64,000 nt of DNA from Capsicum annuum (Eukaryota > Streptophyta > Magnoliopsida > Solanales > Solanaceae). Positions within the stretch are counted from its first letter, which is position 1. The number at the start of each line of letters is the position of its first letter. The translations under genes and the position numbers were made by a program. The notes beneath the pieces are model-generated. The model saw only the letters and a list, made by a program, of their open reading frames with translations, was not told the origin of the DNA and made no database searches. The DNA lies in assembly GCF_002878395.1 (NCBI RefSeq), contig NC_061112.1, forward strand, positions 36,809,363 through 36,873,362, given 5' to 3'. Shown here one piece after another: positions 49,479-60,456 of the stretch.

Positions 49479-52349
49479 TATCACGATCCGAAAACGAGGG
49501 TCATGATGGTACTTATCGCGGCGTACCTTGACAAGTAAGCCTATCACTCAAACTAATACAAAAAGAGAAAAGGACAAAAATACCCCAAGGTCAGGCTTCT
49601 AAAATAAAGTCGAACTTTACAAGTAATCATAACAATGCGGAAAGGACTATCCAAAATACCAATCATGACCAAAACCAGCAGTCGATAGTCTAAGAACTAC
49701 TAATACAATTAATAGTCAGATACATCGGAAAAATAACCACAAAGGAATAATATTTGTCTCCAAATACTAATAAAGACATTACTACTATAGAAAGATAGAG
49801 GTGAACTTCGGAAGCATGAATGTCCAACCGCTACCCTGGAAGCTCCAACAATCGCCCGAGTCAATCAAGCTTAGGCGCACTCGAGCTAGGACCTTCACCA
49901 AAAAGGTAAAGTAGGCATGAGTACGGTCCACTTGTACTCAGTAGGTATCATAGGCCGACTAAGCAAAGTAGTAAATAAAGCATACAAAATACACAATAAG
50001 GGCACGCCACCAACAAATAGAAAATGTCCCACAACGGTAGCCCACACTTCTTGTACTAACAGTTCTAATGTATATCACATATATTACAACAACACACCAA
50101 GATATAGAACAAAAGTATACATTATGTCACATATAAATAGAACAAGAGAGAACATATTGATACAAGATCATCAAATACAAGTAAATGGAGGTAAAATAAA
50201 TACATAAATGACAAGTTAATATGGAAATACAACACAATATAAGCACAATAAAGTAAGTGAAATGTATATGTTGTTGTTGATGATGATGATGATGATGCAC
50301 GAGGTCACCGCACAACCTCCGGGATTGTCACACAATCCCCATATACACCTACGGAGCTAAAGTTTTCCGACGTAGGACCCATGGGGGGTTCATCAACCCA
50401 TATACAATCCACATATCACATATCTCCTTTCCAGCACATCCCTCGAAAAGGATTTTATAAGGTATTACAATATCTCCTTTTTGGCACATTCCTCGGGGAG
50501 AGTTTAAAAAAGGTATTGCTAGTGTTTCTCAGATGTTGCCACGGTGGTACCAATGTTTCATGAATGAGTATACTATGAGGATGTAATGCTAGCAACCAAT
50601 CACAATGAGTATTTTTACAACCAACCATAATGATATATTTCCACAATCATGTGAGCCAATATCCACTCATTATTTCAGTTTTATCTATGAATTTCCACAT
50701 ATCTCATATGCCAAATAAAGTATGAATATAATCACAATACACCAATGGTATCATATTAAGAATATTAACAACACAATACAATTATTCACATGTATTCAAG
50801 GTTATTAATCTCAGCTAGGACCCCACACGGTCACACATATCATATAATATCTCAATTTCAAAAATTACATCACATATAGGCCCCCACACGGGAACAACAC
50901 ATAAATATCCATTTTCATGATTTAGTTCCCACCCAAACATGCATTTTGTATCATCATTTACTACACATCCCAATCTGAAAGAGTTAAGTCATAACCTACC
51001 TCAAAAGCTGAAATCGATCTGCTACACTTTGAATCTACGACCTTTCTTCCATGAACGATCCCTAAATTCACTAAAAACATCAAATATGAAATCTACCCAT
51101 CAAAACAAAACCAACGACACCCATATTGACTACTTTTGGTTCAGGGTCAAAATGGTCCCGCTAAATGAATTTTCGAAAAAGAAGGGCAAAATCAAAACTT
51201 TACTTCAAAAATATGTTCCCCATATTTTTAAGAACCTACAACTAAAAACCCATGTTAAATCAAGTAAAAAACGAGGTTCAAATCAAAGAAAAACCATTTT
51301 TAAGCTTTACCTGGTAAAATCTTTGAAATCCAGGTTAAAATCAAGAATTCGAGTTGTTTTGAAGGTTAAATTAATAAAAAAAAACTAGTAATTATAAGAT
51401 AAAAATATTATTCAAGTGAAGATAAGTGAAAATGGGGTTTAAAATCAAGCTCTAAGATTTTTAGATTTTAAGAAATTAATTAAGAAATTACTAAGAAAAG
51501 GCTGAATTCTTACCTTAAATTCGTAATAAAATAAAGAAATGTGTGTTAATCTAGCTTTCTAAGCTCTCACAAACTTTAATTTTAAGCTCCCACACTATTT
51601 TAGAGTTTCATTCCCAAGAGGCAAGATGAAAATGAGCAAAATGGGTCCAAAAGAGGTGAAAAAAACTGTTATATAGCAGAAAATCTGCTACAATAATGAA
51701 GATTTTTTTCCCAAGTCCAAACGAACTTCAACGAGGTGTTCGAGATTCGTTCAGAGCTTGATATACACAAATGAACTGTGAAGCCATACTAAATTCGATG
51801 TTCTGAACGTGATGACGATAGCATATTTTCAAAAAAAATATTATTTTCCCAAAGTTGTCCCCCGAAACTCGAAATCACAATTTTTCCAAACCGAGGGTCA
51901 AAATGTGATTTAAAAGCCTTAAAATCATATCAAAAATTCTAACACCCTAAATTCGATATTATGGATCTACTGGCGCAGATGGATTTTCCATCCGAGGTCG
52001 TTTCGACCAAATGTGGGCCTCACACCCATATTTCCAATTTTTCAACTTTCCGACCAGTAGGTCGAAATTAGCTCGGGTGAACCGGAACCCAAACCAAAGG
52101 TATAAATAGCCTAAAATCGATATTCCAGAGCTGATGGCACAGTCCGTTCAGCCATCCATCGTACGAATCAAAAGATATCCATATAAGTCCAAAAAAGGCT
52201 CTTGAAGCCATCAAAAATCACAATATCACATAAATGATACCAAAATACATCGAAAATCATGCCAATCAATCCCACATCCCAAAAATATCATAATACAACT
52301 ATGAAGAGGGTTAATTTCACATATTTCATCAAATTTTTAGGTCATTACA
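49479..52349 (-). repeat. Solo LTR of family-A type, 2.87 kb
   Basis: It starts TATCACGATCC (decayed TGTCACGACC) and ends GGTCATTACA, flanked by TTTTC on both sides. There is no primer site, purine tract or coding domain inside, so it is a solo LTR left by LTR-LTR recombination. Its second half matches the end of the family-A LTR at 13560-14374, and the orientation is by analogy to that family. The 149-codon frame at 50939-51388 lies within it and is not supported as a gene. Confidence 0.92.
50405..50520. repeat. ~57-bp tandem duplication in solo LTR
   Basis: CATATCTCCTTTCCAGCACA followed by TCCCTCGAAAAGGATTTTATAAGG is repeated as CAATATCTCCTTTTTGGCAC and CTCGGGGAGAGTTTAAAAAAGG. It is the positional counterpart of the minisatellites in the other family-A LTRs. 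Confidence 0.75.
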
Positions 52350-52354
52350 TTTTC

Positions 52355-52722
52355 ATCCTCAGGTAGATGGTCAGGCAGAGAGGACTATCAGACCTTAGAG
52401 GGCATGTTGAGGGCATGTGTTACAGATTTTAAAAGTAGTTGGGATGACCACTTATCTTTGATTGATTTTTATTATAACAACAGTTATCACTCCAGCATTC
52501 AGATGGCTCCATTTGAGGCTCTCTATTAAAGGAGACGTAGGTCCCATATTGGTTGGTTTGAGGCAGGTGAAACTGCTTTGATAGGGCTAGATGCAGTGTT
52601 TGATGTGATGTAGAAAGTTCAGTTGATTTGAGAGAGGTTGAAAACAGTCCAAAGCCGTCAAAAATCTTATGCAGACGTGAGGAGAAGGGATCTTGAGTTC
52701 GAGGTTAGCGATTTGGGATCTC
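52355..52722 (+). pseudogene. Family-D integrase, 3' portion
   Basis: It resumes at [12 protein letters not shown] with the catalytic-Glu region, then in shifted frames [25 protein letters not shown] and [20 protein letters not shown]. It ends at the junction with the opposite-strand element. Confidence 0.85.
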
Positions 52723-52724
52723 GG

Positions 52725-52995
52725 GTCCTCAGGTCGAATCCTCAACTGATGGTAGCCAGACCTCAAATCTATCTTGGAAAACTGTGTTGCACCCTGAAAT
52801 TGGTCAAACAAATCGTTAATGAGAGGCATAGGTTAATGGTTCTTCACCGTAACCTTATTAAGCTGCCTATAATTGATACACATATGCATAGATCCATCCT
52901 TCTCCATAAAAAATAGGAGCACCCCAAGGAGACATACTTGGTCTAATAAAACCCTTACCAAGAAAATCCTAAAGCTGAAAATTCAGCTCTTTAAG
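52725..52995 (-). pseudogene. Family-A reverse transcriptase, N-terminal part
   Basis: The minus strand reads LKELNFQL, stop, DFLGKGFIRPSMSPWGAPIF, then in another frame [20 protein letters not shown] and [12 protein letters not shown], where homology stops. The palm domain with the catalytic aspartates is absent. Confidence 0.85.
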
Positions 52996-53530
52996 ATCGG
53001 AAAGAGCCATACAGTAAGGTGCCATAAAAATAGGTCGGGTGCAAGGATCAATATCAATACCAAACTCATTCTCACATACAGGGGGAATACCAAGTTGGAC
53101 GGTAATGAACACATCAAGAAACTCATAAACAACAGGAACAGAGTCAAGCGATGGACTCTCCACACTATTATCAAAAATATAAGTAAGAAAACTCCCAATC
53201 CCTCGAAATAAACCTCCTAGCACGAACATAAGAAATGTTCCCCGTTGGCTTGTGACTAACCACTCCCTGCCACATAACTGGGGGTATACCGAGCATGGCT
53301 AAGGTTACGAGCTTGGAAAAATAGTTCATGACCACATGATAGTGGGATAACTAGTCCATGCCCAGAATCACATCAAAATCCTCCATGTCCAAATTAATAA
53401 TATTAGCATAAGTATCAACATCACTAACTGTCACAACACATGATCTGAATACTTGATCCACAACTAATGAATCCAAATAGTAGTAGATACGTGTAATGGT
53501 ACAGATAATAAATCACAAGCCAACTCCAAA
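52996..53530 (-). pseudogene. Family-A protease/RT linker
   Basis: Frame 53229-52969 reads LDSVPVVYEFLDVF and VCENEFGIDIDPCTRPIF, the standard segment between protease and RT. To the right NLDMEDFDVILGMD and LSHYHVVMNY mark the protease second half. The catalytic DxG segment is not clearly legible. Confidence 0.75.
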
Positions 53531-53575
53531 CGTGGTGCATAATAAATAGAAATTTAAGAATAAGTTCATCCCAAA

Positions 53576-54841
53576 TCAAATAAAAGCAAGATCAAAGTGG
53601 CGGCACACCAAAATCATACCTATAACAATAACATCCGAAGTTTCATCCTTAGGTCTAGCAAGTACTACATATAACTTACCACGCTGGCCACTTAGCTGGG
53701 CACCTGATCGACCTCTTATCCCATCTACCTGAGAACTTCCTTGAGTACCTATGAAACCACCCCTGCGACCATAAGAATCATCTCTACTTAAGGGATAAAT
53801 TACTTTAATAGGGGAAACACCTTGAGCAGAAACAATAATTGCCCTACGACTAGCGCACTCATGCACCAAATGATCAAAATACCCACAACTAAAACATGCT
53901 CCCAAAGCAGAACCAAATGATTTGGCTGACCCAAAATAACCACCATAACTAGAATACCCAGAAGAAAAACCACTAGAAGACTGACCACTGACCTAACAAG
54001 GGAGCTCCCTAACACTAGACTGACTCTGAGGCTGATAGGGTGGACATAGAGAATACCCACCATGAGAACCATTACCTCTGAATAGGAACTAATATGCCTC
54101 CCACTGAAACTGCCCTGATAACTAGCCTTTTTATCATTGCCCCCTTGGTCCTCACAAAGCATCTCTTCCATCACTCGAGCATGATCTAGAACCTCAGCAA
54201 AAGATCTACCCGCAATAACTAAACTTTGAGTAGCTATACGAATAGGGAGTCTCAACCATCTAAAAAAGCAGCAAACTCTCATACTCCAAATAGAAGTCGC
54301 ATGCGTAGAACACTCATGGAAACAAGCCTCAAACTTTGTAATTGTTACGGAGCCCTACTCCATTCTAGAAAACTGATCCCTTAAACGATCTCTAAGGCTG
54401 TGAGGCATATACTTCTCCAAGAACATCTCATAGAACTGAGTCAAAGTCAAGGGAGAAGATCCAATTGGTCTAGAATCCATATAAAATCTCTACCAATGAT
54501 GAGCAGACAAGTCCAACTAAAATGTGGCGTAATCCACACCACAAGTCTCAAAAAGGCCCAAATTATGGAGCCTATCCTCATAAATAGTCAAAAAATCATA
54601 TGTATCCTCGCTTGGAGCACCAGAAAATCTAGGCAGAGCCAATCTAAAAAATCTACCCAATATCTTTTGTTTCTCAGAAGACATAGCAGGATGGGCAACC
54701 ACTGGCTGAGCAACCACCCGCTGAGAAACTACTAGTGTAAGAGGAACCTCAACTCTACGAGTTGACTACAGGCTGTGCCCCTGCCTTAGTACCACTCTGA
54801 CTAGTAGATTGTGCACCATCAGACAACACACCACCAGCCAT
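53576..54841 (-). pseudogene. Family-A gag
   Basis: The start is taken at ATG 54841 (MAGGVLSDGAQSTSQSG). The open piece 54717-54517 reads RFFRLALPRFSGAPSEDTYD and YEDRLHNLGLFET. The frame 53905-53576 has a complete zinc knuckle CFSCGYFDHLVHEC (CX2CX4HX4C), so the nucleic-acid-binding motif is still intact. Stops and shifts elsewhere disable it. Confidence 0.85.
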
Positions 54842-55306
54842 CCATAAAAATTGAATCAGCGTATTTTAGAGCAATGAAAAAGGAATAAATATTAGCGGAG
54901 CCTATGCTGGTCCCTCGTCCACCGCTGGTTGTGGAAGAAAAATCTCTAGCTCAAAAGCAGGAATAGGGTCTAGGGAAGGCAGCCTATCCTGGATCTTAGA
55001 TGGGGAGACATCACGCAGTTGTCCATGATCTCTAGGTCATCCATGAACAAGAGTGGGATCTAAAGGCTCGGTCTCGGGACCCTTATCTCATGGAGCGGTA
55101 GCTTATGTCCTGTCTATCTACCAAAAAGTTAAGTCAAAGGAATACTCTACAACCCAACTTAGACTCTTAGCATGATATGAGTAAAAGATGTGAAAACTTC
55201 TATGAATGTCCCATAGCCTCCCAAATATAGGAAACAAACATAATCGTTCAATCTGCAGGACTCTACTAGACACTTGTGCGTGTAACAATAATACCAGTGA
55301 AACCTA
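54842..55306 (-). other. Family-A 5' leader between primer site and gag
   Basis: This is the position of the untranslated leader of the element RNA. I see no supported coding sequence. The antisense-looking frame at 55159-55389 runs into the LTR. Confidence 0.5.
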
Positions 55307-55320
55307 GGATCTGATACAAA
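55307..55320 (-). other. Family-A primer binding site, decayed
   Basis: The minus strand reads TTTGTATCAGATCC adjacent to the 5' LTR, close to the iMet-type TGGTATCAGAGC. Confidence 0.75.
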
Positions 55321-55322
55321 TT

Positions 55323-57170
55323 TTTCATGACCTAATTTACGAGGAATGATGGCACTTACTAAAACCCCCCAATAGGTAAGCCAAACCATAGCCCAGAGCT
55401 AAAACAATAGGTTAATTTGGTAGGAAATTTCCCAACTTAGGAAAAAATAAACCACACACTTAAATAATATGCAAGTCATTCTTAATAGATAAGATAGTCA
55501 AATACAATACCAATCCCAAAACCTGGTAGAGCCAGTACAAGAGCATCTAATGTCAATAATACAACCCAAATATCTAAAAAATAGTCAATACATCTATCTC
55601 AAAACAAAAGATTGAATATAAAGATAGAAGAAAATGGGCGACTCAGACTCCAACAACTCACCCTATCTCCAAACTATCAACACTGCACGATCTCAGATCA
55701 ATGATAACAACTAGTACTCGAATCTGCACCAAAAAAGTATAGAAGTATAGTATGAGTACCAAAACAATGGGTACTAGTAGGCATCATCAGCTGACTGAGC
55801 TAAGTCATGATATGAGAATGATAAAATGCAAGATAACATAACTAAGTCAAGGTACAAAACAAAACCTGAATCATCTCCGTCACCACTATACATAAATAGT
55901 GCATAAAGAAAAATAATAATGACCACATAATGTAAAGAATCAAGAACAAGCAAACATAGCTACAAAATTAGCTCCCATACGGCAATTGGTGTAGAAAGGT
56001 TAAGAACTCGTCACAGCCTTCCATACAACTACAGAGTACACTTAAGAGAAGGATAGTCTAAGTATACATCATTTACAACTAGCTGTTGTCATCATTTAAC
56101 GATCATTCCACAATTCACCATTATTCGACATTATGACATTACTTGAAATCTACCAATATTATTCCATAATCCACTAGTCATCCCTTAATCATCTTTTATC
56201 ACTAACATTAGATATCAACTAGTCACCATTTATCACCACTAAGCACTATTTATTCATTAGACATCCCTTACCCATTATTCATCACGTTATCATTTCATCA
56301 TGTCATGTTACATACCAAAACTCAAACCGATAAAATATATATATAGTCAATACCCAAAATTGAACCGATCATAATGTAAGCAATACCCAGAATTGAATCG
56401 GTCATAATATAAACACTACTCAAAACTAAACCAGTCATAATATAAGCAATACCCGAAATCAAACCAGTCATAATATAATCAACACCCAAAATTAAATCGG
56501 TCATAATATACATAATCATCATCATAAGTTATATCATCAGAAGAATAACCAAATGCATGATCAATAGGCTTCAATCCTCAAATTAACCAACATAACCATT
56601 AAGTTTCAAGATTTATCAATGTTACCTCAATATACATTTCCAAGAGTCTACCTAGCATAAAGGTTTACCAAAGCTACCATATGTCATAGCCTAAAGTGAG
56701 TTAAGAGTCCACTTCTAGGCCTCGAGTTCCATTTTAGGAAAAATTCTAACCGAACTAGCTTAAAGTATCTATATCCACTTTTAGATGTCAAACAAGCCTT
56801 AATTAGCCCTAAGATAAGGAATTCACCTAAAACATGAACAACTAGGTTAATTATGCCTAATTAGAGTAATCTAAGACATTCTCATGATAAACACAAAGAA
56901 TGAATTCTAATTTACTCTAAGCATATGGGAACAAGCTAAGTGTTTCAAGCTTACAGTGTCAAAATAGCCTAAACATCTCAACTAACTCCAAGTCTTCCAT
57001 TCCTTCAATCAACACCTAAAATCCATCCCAAAATCTAACAAGATATACAAATACTATGAAGTAGCTCAATCTAACAAAGGATAAATCTTGCCTACCTCGA
57101 CGCTGAAAAAAGCTCAACGAACTGCTAAACCTTCGTTTTTCCTTTCCGAGAAGCCTCTTTAAGATGACAA
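55323..57170 (-). repeat. Family-A 5' LTR, interrupted
   Basis: It begins TTTCATGACCTAATTTACG (decayed TGTCACGACC). Parts are repeated at 1-537 and 538-2760 and, farther in, at 6960-7325 and 13258-13600. It is cut at 57170, where a Tekay-type LTR begins. Confidence 0.85.
56320..56515. repeat. 34-bp minisatellite in family-A LTR
   Basis: About six units of AATACCCAAAATTGAACCG followed by ATCATAATGTAAGC. The reverse strand shows an open frame of repeated YIMTGLISGIA-like peptide, an artefact of a unit close to a multiple of three. Confidence 0.88.
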
Positions 57171-57481
57171 TGTAATGCCTCAAGTCTGCACCCTGGACAC
57201 TACACGATGCTTACGACTCCAAAGGACCATAAGCTAACCCGTGACTGATATCTGCTGTGAGCACTGAACAATAACACTGAAATAAATGTGGAATAATAGA
57301 CTGAAATGCCATAAGGTTCAAAACATCTTAAATACTGATTAAATATATCATCTGAATCTCAAATACTATCTGGAAAAGCCTCTAACTGAATCTATCTGAC
57401 AGTGGAGTTGATGGGACAATTCCCCACCTAACTCCATCTACTAAAATACTGCTAAGCTAAAGTACTAAATTAAAAGCATAT

Positions 57482-58030
57482 CACTACTAGAAATTACCCC
57501 AGTGGCAAATGGTTGCAAAACCGTTGCAATAAACAGAAAAACCATTGTCATAGCTCTACCGAAACGGTTCAACAAACATTCTATAGGTGGGCGTTGTGAT
57601 AGATCTATGGCAACGGTTGTCTGAACCATCGCCATAGGTCAAGCTATAGAGACGGTTTCAGACAACCGTCGCCATAGCTTGACCTATAGCGACGGTTATT
57701 TTTTAACTTATTGAGATGCCTATTTTCATCTATTGCAATGACTACTAACCATTTCAATAGAAGCTATTACAATGACATTAAACCATTGCAACAATATCTA
57801 TTGCGACACTTTTATTATTTTGTTGCAACATTTTTTGAATACCTATTACAACTATTTTATTACTTATTGGGACGCCTATTTTCATCTATTGCAATAGTTA
57901 CTAACCGTTGCTACAGATTCTATTGCAACGACATTAAACCGATGCAATAGCATCAATTGCAACGCTTTTGTAATTCTATTGCAACGCTTTTTGACTACCT
58001 ATTGCAATGATTTACTGATCTAATGCAATG
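57482..58030. repeat. CACTA left terminus with subterminal repeats and hairpin
   Basis: After the TIR come many copies of short motifs (ATTGCAACG, GGTTGCAA, GCGACGGTT) in both orientations. At 57601-57690, GGCAACGGTTGTCTGAACC and GGTCAAGCTATAG face GGTTTCAGACAACCGTCGCC and ATAGCTTGACCTATAGC, forming nested inverted repeats. Such zones are where CACTA transposases bind (family knowledge). Confidence 0.82.
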
Positions 58031-58373
58031 ATTGTTGCCACATGTTATTAAATTGAAATGATTTATATAAAATAATCACTTGTATTAATGTAAATTTTTA
58101 TTTACATACATAATAAATTATAACACAAAAAAAAACACATCACAAATTAGAAAGTATACATGAATATAATACTATCTGCATACAAAACAATGTTTGGGGT
58201 CCGAACACTCCTTATGGACAACAAAGAGCACTACTCATAAGCCCAATGAAGTAAACTTCCTACCTACTGCTTTAACACATTCTGAACAGCAGATGTGGTC
58301 AACCTAAAACAACTGATGCTTCAAAGAAGCTTTACCAAACTATTACACTACAGGGCCTTTGAAGATCCACGAC

Positions 58374-58452
58374 TTAGTCATCTTTGCAATCTTTTGCAAA
58401 TGTTGCTGAACCTCCATTTTGTTCACCATTGGCATTTGAAGCTCCCCTTTTA
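58374..58452 (-). pseudogene. Possible captured terminal exon of unknown origin
   Basis: The minus strand has an acceptor-like TTTCCGCAG at 58453, then one frame reading KRGASNANGEQNGGSATF, AKDCKDD and a stop at 58374-58376. The composition (Gly/Asn/Ser-rich with a charged tail) is protein-like and unlike the surrounding AT-rich DNA. It does not resemble the expected next beta-galactosidase exon, so if real it comes from another gene or a diverged end. This is weak. Confidence 0.25.
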
Positions 58453-58676
58453 CTGCGGAAACACTAACATTATCAGCTAAAAGGCATACTTTATTCTGGC
58501 AAAGAAGCACGGATTCAAAAATAAACATTAACACCTACAACTTTGTTAACTTGAACAGTATGGAAAAGCTTATTAGTTTTACTATTGACGACAAGTAATA
58601 GAAATTTGTTAGGTAGCATTATGGTGCTTATATAATAAATTAATATCCAAGAAGGCAGCAAAGATGAGAAACTAAC

Positions 58677-58786
58677 CGGCAGGCCAACTACAATGCTCAG
58701 TAGCTCAATTCTATTGGTTCCTGCCTGCAGATCAACTGATCCTATGAAAGTGAACTTTGTGTCCTTCCGAGTACCATAAGAATATC
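58677..58786 (-). pseudogene. Beta-galactosidase exon 14 (last captured)
   Basis: Open: GYSYGTRKDTKFTFIGSVDL, then QAGTNRIELLSIVVGLP. The acceptor is TTTTGCAG and the donor GTTAGT. Relatives continue with a GHFETW-containing exon that is not found downstream, so capture or deletion ended here. Confidence 0.85.
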
Positions 58787-58890
58787 CTGCAAAATTGGGA
58801 ATTGATTACTGTTATAAAGTCTTATAACCATAGCAGCAAATATAAAAAATGTTCCCTTGAGTCCTACTATGTGCATATAAGCATCAATAC

Positions 58891-58988
58891 CTGAGAGTTT
58901 CCCATTAACAAAGACATGAACTGCATGCCCATTTGAGTGGACGTTGAGCATGGGCTTTTGTCCCCCTCATAGAAATGATTCTAAGGGA
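58891..58988 (-). pseudogene. Beta-galactosidase exon 13
   Basis: It reads SPLESFL, stop (TGA at 58967-58969, in place of a codon usually Arg or His), GGQKPMLNVHSNGHAVHVFV and NGKLS. The donor GTATTG follows. The stop is a nonsense lesion. Confidence 0.85.
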
Positions 58989-59173
58989 CTAATATAAACA
59001 CTACATTACAAACAAGAAAGTGCAAAGACTATCAGTATTAGAGAAAGTTTTATCCAAGAAGTTTAGATTACATAGACTTTTCTGAGACAGGAGAAAGGCA
59101 AATGTACTTATTTAGCCATTATTAGAAATTATATATACTTCTGTTGATTGATTGACCTATATATGACCCTCAC

Positions 59174-59352
59174 CTTTTTATGTACCACAAGTAATCACTG
59201 TTATCCCTGGTGATGTTATCTGCTCCAAAAGTCCTACAGCTTCAAATGTTGAAGTGTCCCCTAAAGAAAATACATCTTCACTATAAGCCCCCCAAGAGTG
59301 GAGCCGAGAGCCAGTTGGTGTCATTTTGCACTTGTGAAGTTCGAGTCCCAAC
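59174..59352 (-). pseudogene. Beta-galactosidase exon 12
   Basis: It starts VGTRTSQVQ. An extra A near 59325 shifts to [20 protein letters not shown] and TFEAVGLLEQIT. A missing base near 59214 shifts back to TRDNSDYLWY-type text. The two indels compensate, leaving the middle of the exon in another frame. The donor is GTGAGG. Confidence 0.85.
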
Positions 59353-59445
59353 CTTAGCAAGAAAAAGATGTCTTAAATTACTAAGCCAAAAGGTAATGAA
59401 TAGCGTACATTGACAGTATGCTATGCAGTTGTGCAAATGTCTTAC

Positions 59446-59610
59446 CTTTGCTGTATTGAAAGCAACACGGCTGTAGTTGGGAAGAATACTGATGGACCAA
59501 GGAGGTAGATTAAAGTGCTTGTTGTTAAGAACTACTCTAGCAGCAGAGTTGCTATCATAGTTTGAGAGAAATGCTACACAGCTTCCTTTGCCAGACGAGA
59601 ATACATGAGC
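59446..59610 (-). pseudogene. Beta-galactosidase exon 11
   Basis: Open over exactly 55 codons: [47 protein letters not shown]. The acceptor is TTTTAG and the donor GTAAGA. There is no lesion. Confidence 0.88.
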
Positions 59611-59702
59611 CTAAAATAAATGACTTTTTTGATTCAGCAAGACGAAATAAAAAAGCACAAATGGTATTTTTGAGGTTAACAACCTTATTAACTAAGATTA
59701 AC

Positions 59703-59821
59703 CTCCTGAGAGCTTCCTAGTGAAGTAACCTTGGGATCTGAAGATATTAATGCTTGCTCACATAGTTTAATTACCCTTTGGAGCTCCTTTAGATGGCTAT
59801 ATTTAGGTTCTCTGATCAGAC
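59703..59821 (-). pseudogene. Beta-galactosidase exon 10
   Basis: Open: [39 protein letters not shown]. The acceptor is GATCAG and the donor GTTAAT. There is no lesion. Confidence 0.88.
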
Positions 59822-59961
59822 CTGATCAAATATGAGGTTAAAAAGTTAGCTGATAACTAAAAGTTCAACTGAGTTGGATCAAGGAAGACTTCAGCTTAGG
59901 ATTTCTAGCAACGATAAGTTGTAAGTGTGTAGAGAATATGGTCTACGGTGATTAATCTCAC

Positions 59962-60049
59962 CATATTCATCAATCGGAACATCTTAATCATAACTTGTTG
60001 TTATAAAAGGCCCTCCAACTATGCGCCCGAAGTTGGTTCCCCCATGGAA
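59962..60049 (-). pseudogene. Beta-galactosidase exon 9
   Basis: FHGGTNFGRIVGGPFITTSY, D, stop (TAA at 59984-59986, where relatives have Tyr), DVPIDEYG. The donor GTGAGA follows. YHGGTNFGR is a GH35 signature, here with Tyr changed to Phe. Confidence 0.88.
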
Positions 60050-60157
60050 CTGTTAAAATAAGACATGATTAGCATAAGAGCATTTGTCCTACACGAGCAT
60101 GTACATATACAGTATGAACGTTGGAATTTATTTTTTTTTAATGAGAAAGTTCATTAC

Positions 60158-60263
60158 CATGTAATAATTAACAAATGAGCCACATTTTTGTATGAAACGA
60201 GCAACTGCAAATGCCAAATCTTGAACTTGCCTCATAGGTATCGTGCCAACAAACTCAGCGAAC
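60158..60263 (-). pseudogene. Beta-galactosidase exon 8
   Basis: Open: [35 protein letters not shown]. The donor is GTAATG. Gly-to-Val (FGG to FVG) and Gly-to-Cys (QKGG to QKCG) changes differ from the usual family pattern. Confidence 0.88.
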
Positions 60264-60367
60264 CTTAACTCAACAAGCAAGAATATGAGAATCGCCTAAT
60301 GAAAATGAGAATATATTTGCATTACTTATAGCATAGGAAATCCTAAGTCTCTGAAAGAAGATGTTAC

Positions 60368-60456
60368 CAGCCACTCCAAGCTTCAGTCCACATAGTTGGC
60401 TTGTAAGGTTTGTTGGGAGAAAATTCATCGCAGTAAAAACCGTTGCATGTATTTAT
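60368..60456 (-). pseudogene. Beta-galactosidase exon 7 (nucleophile)
   Basis: Open: [30 protein letters not shown]. The Glu of TEAW is the GH35 catalytic nucleophile and is preserved. The donor is GTAACA. Confidence 0.9.

Larger units (their letters stand above)
43165..52722 (+). mobile_element. Family-D Ty3/gypsy chromovirus, 3'-truncated and split by a solo LTR
   Basis: It reads on the plus strand: 5' LTR 43165-45415, iMet primer site at 45421, gag, protease, RT, RNase H, integrase. Integrase is interrupted at 49478 by a solo LTR and resumes at 52355. It ends abruptly at about 52722 inside DLEFEVSD, where an oppositely oriented element begins. The 3' LTR and chromodomain are missing. Coding text is closest in style to the element at 18683-29303. 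Multiple stops are present. Confidence 0.9.
52725..57170 (-). mobile_element. Family-A Ty3/gypsy fragment: 5' LTR, gag, protease, start of RT
   Basis: The minus-strand element is represented by its 5' LTR (55323-57170), primer site, gag, protease and the N-terminal part of RT. RT is broken at about 52725 where the plus-strand family-D integrase ends, so the rest of pol and the 3' LTR are missing here. The LTR itself is interrupted at 57171 by another LTR. The coding motifs are of the chromovirus type. Confidence 0.85.

Noticed and set aside
50939..51388. 149-codon plus-strand open frame
   Set aside because: It lies entirely inside the solo LTR, is Lys/Asn-rich as expected of AT-rich DNA, and resembles no family.
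56322..56525. Minus-strand frame with repeated YIMTGLISGIA-like peptide
   Set aside because: It is produced by the 34-bp minisatellite of the LTR and is not a repeat protein gene.
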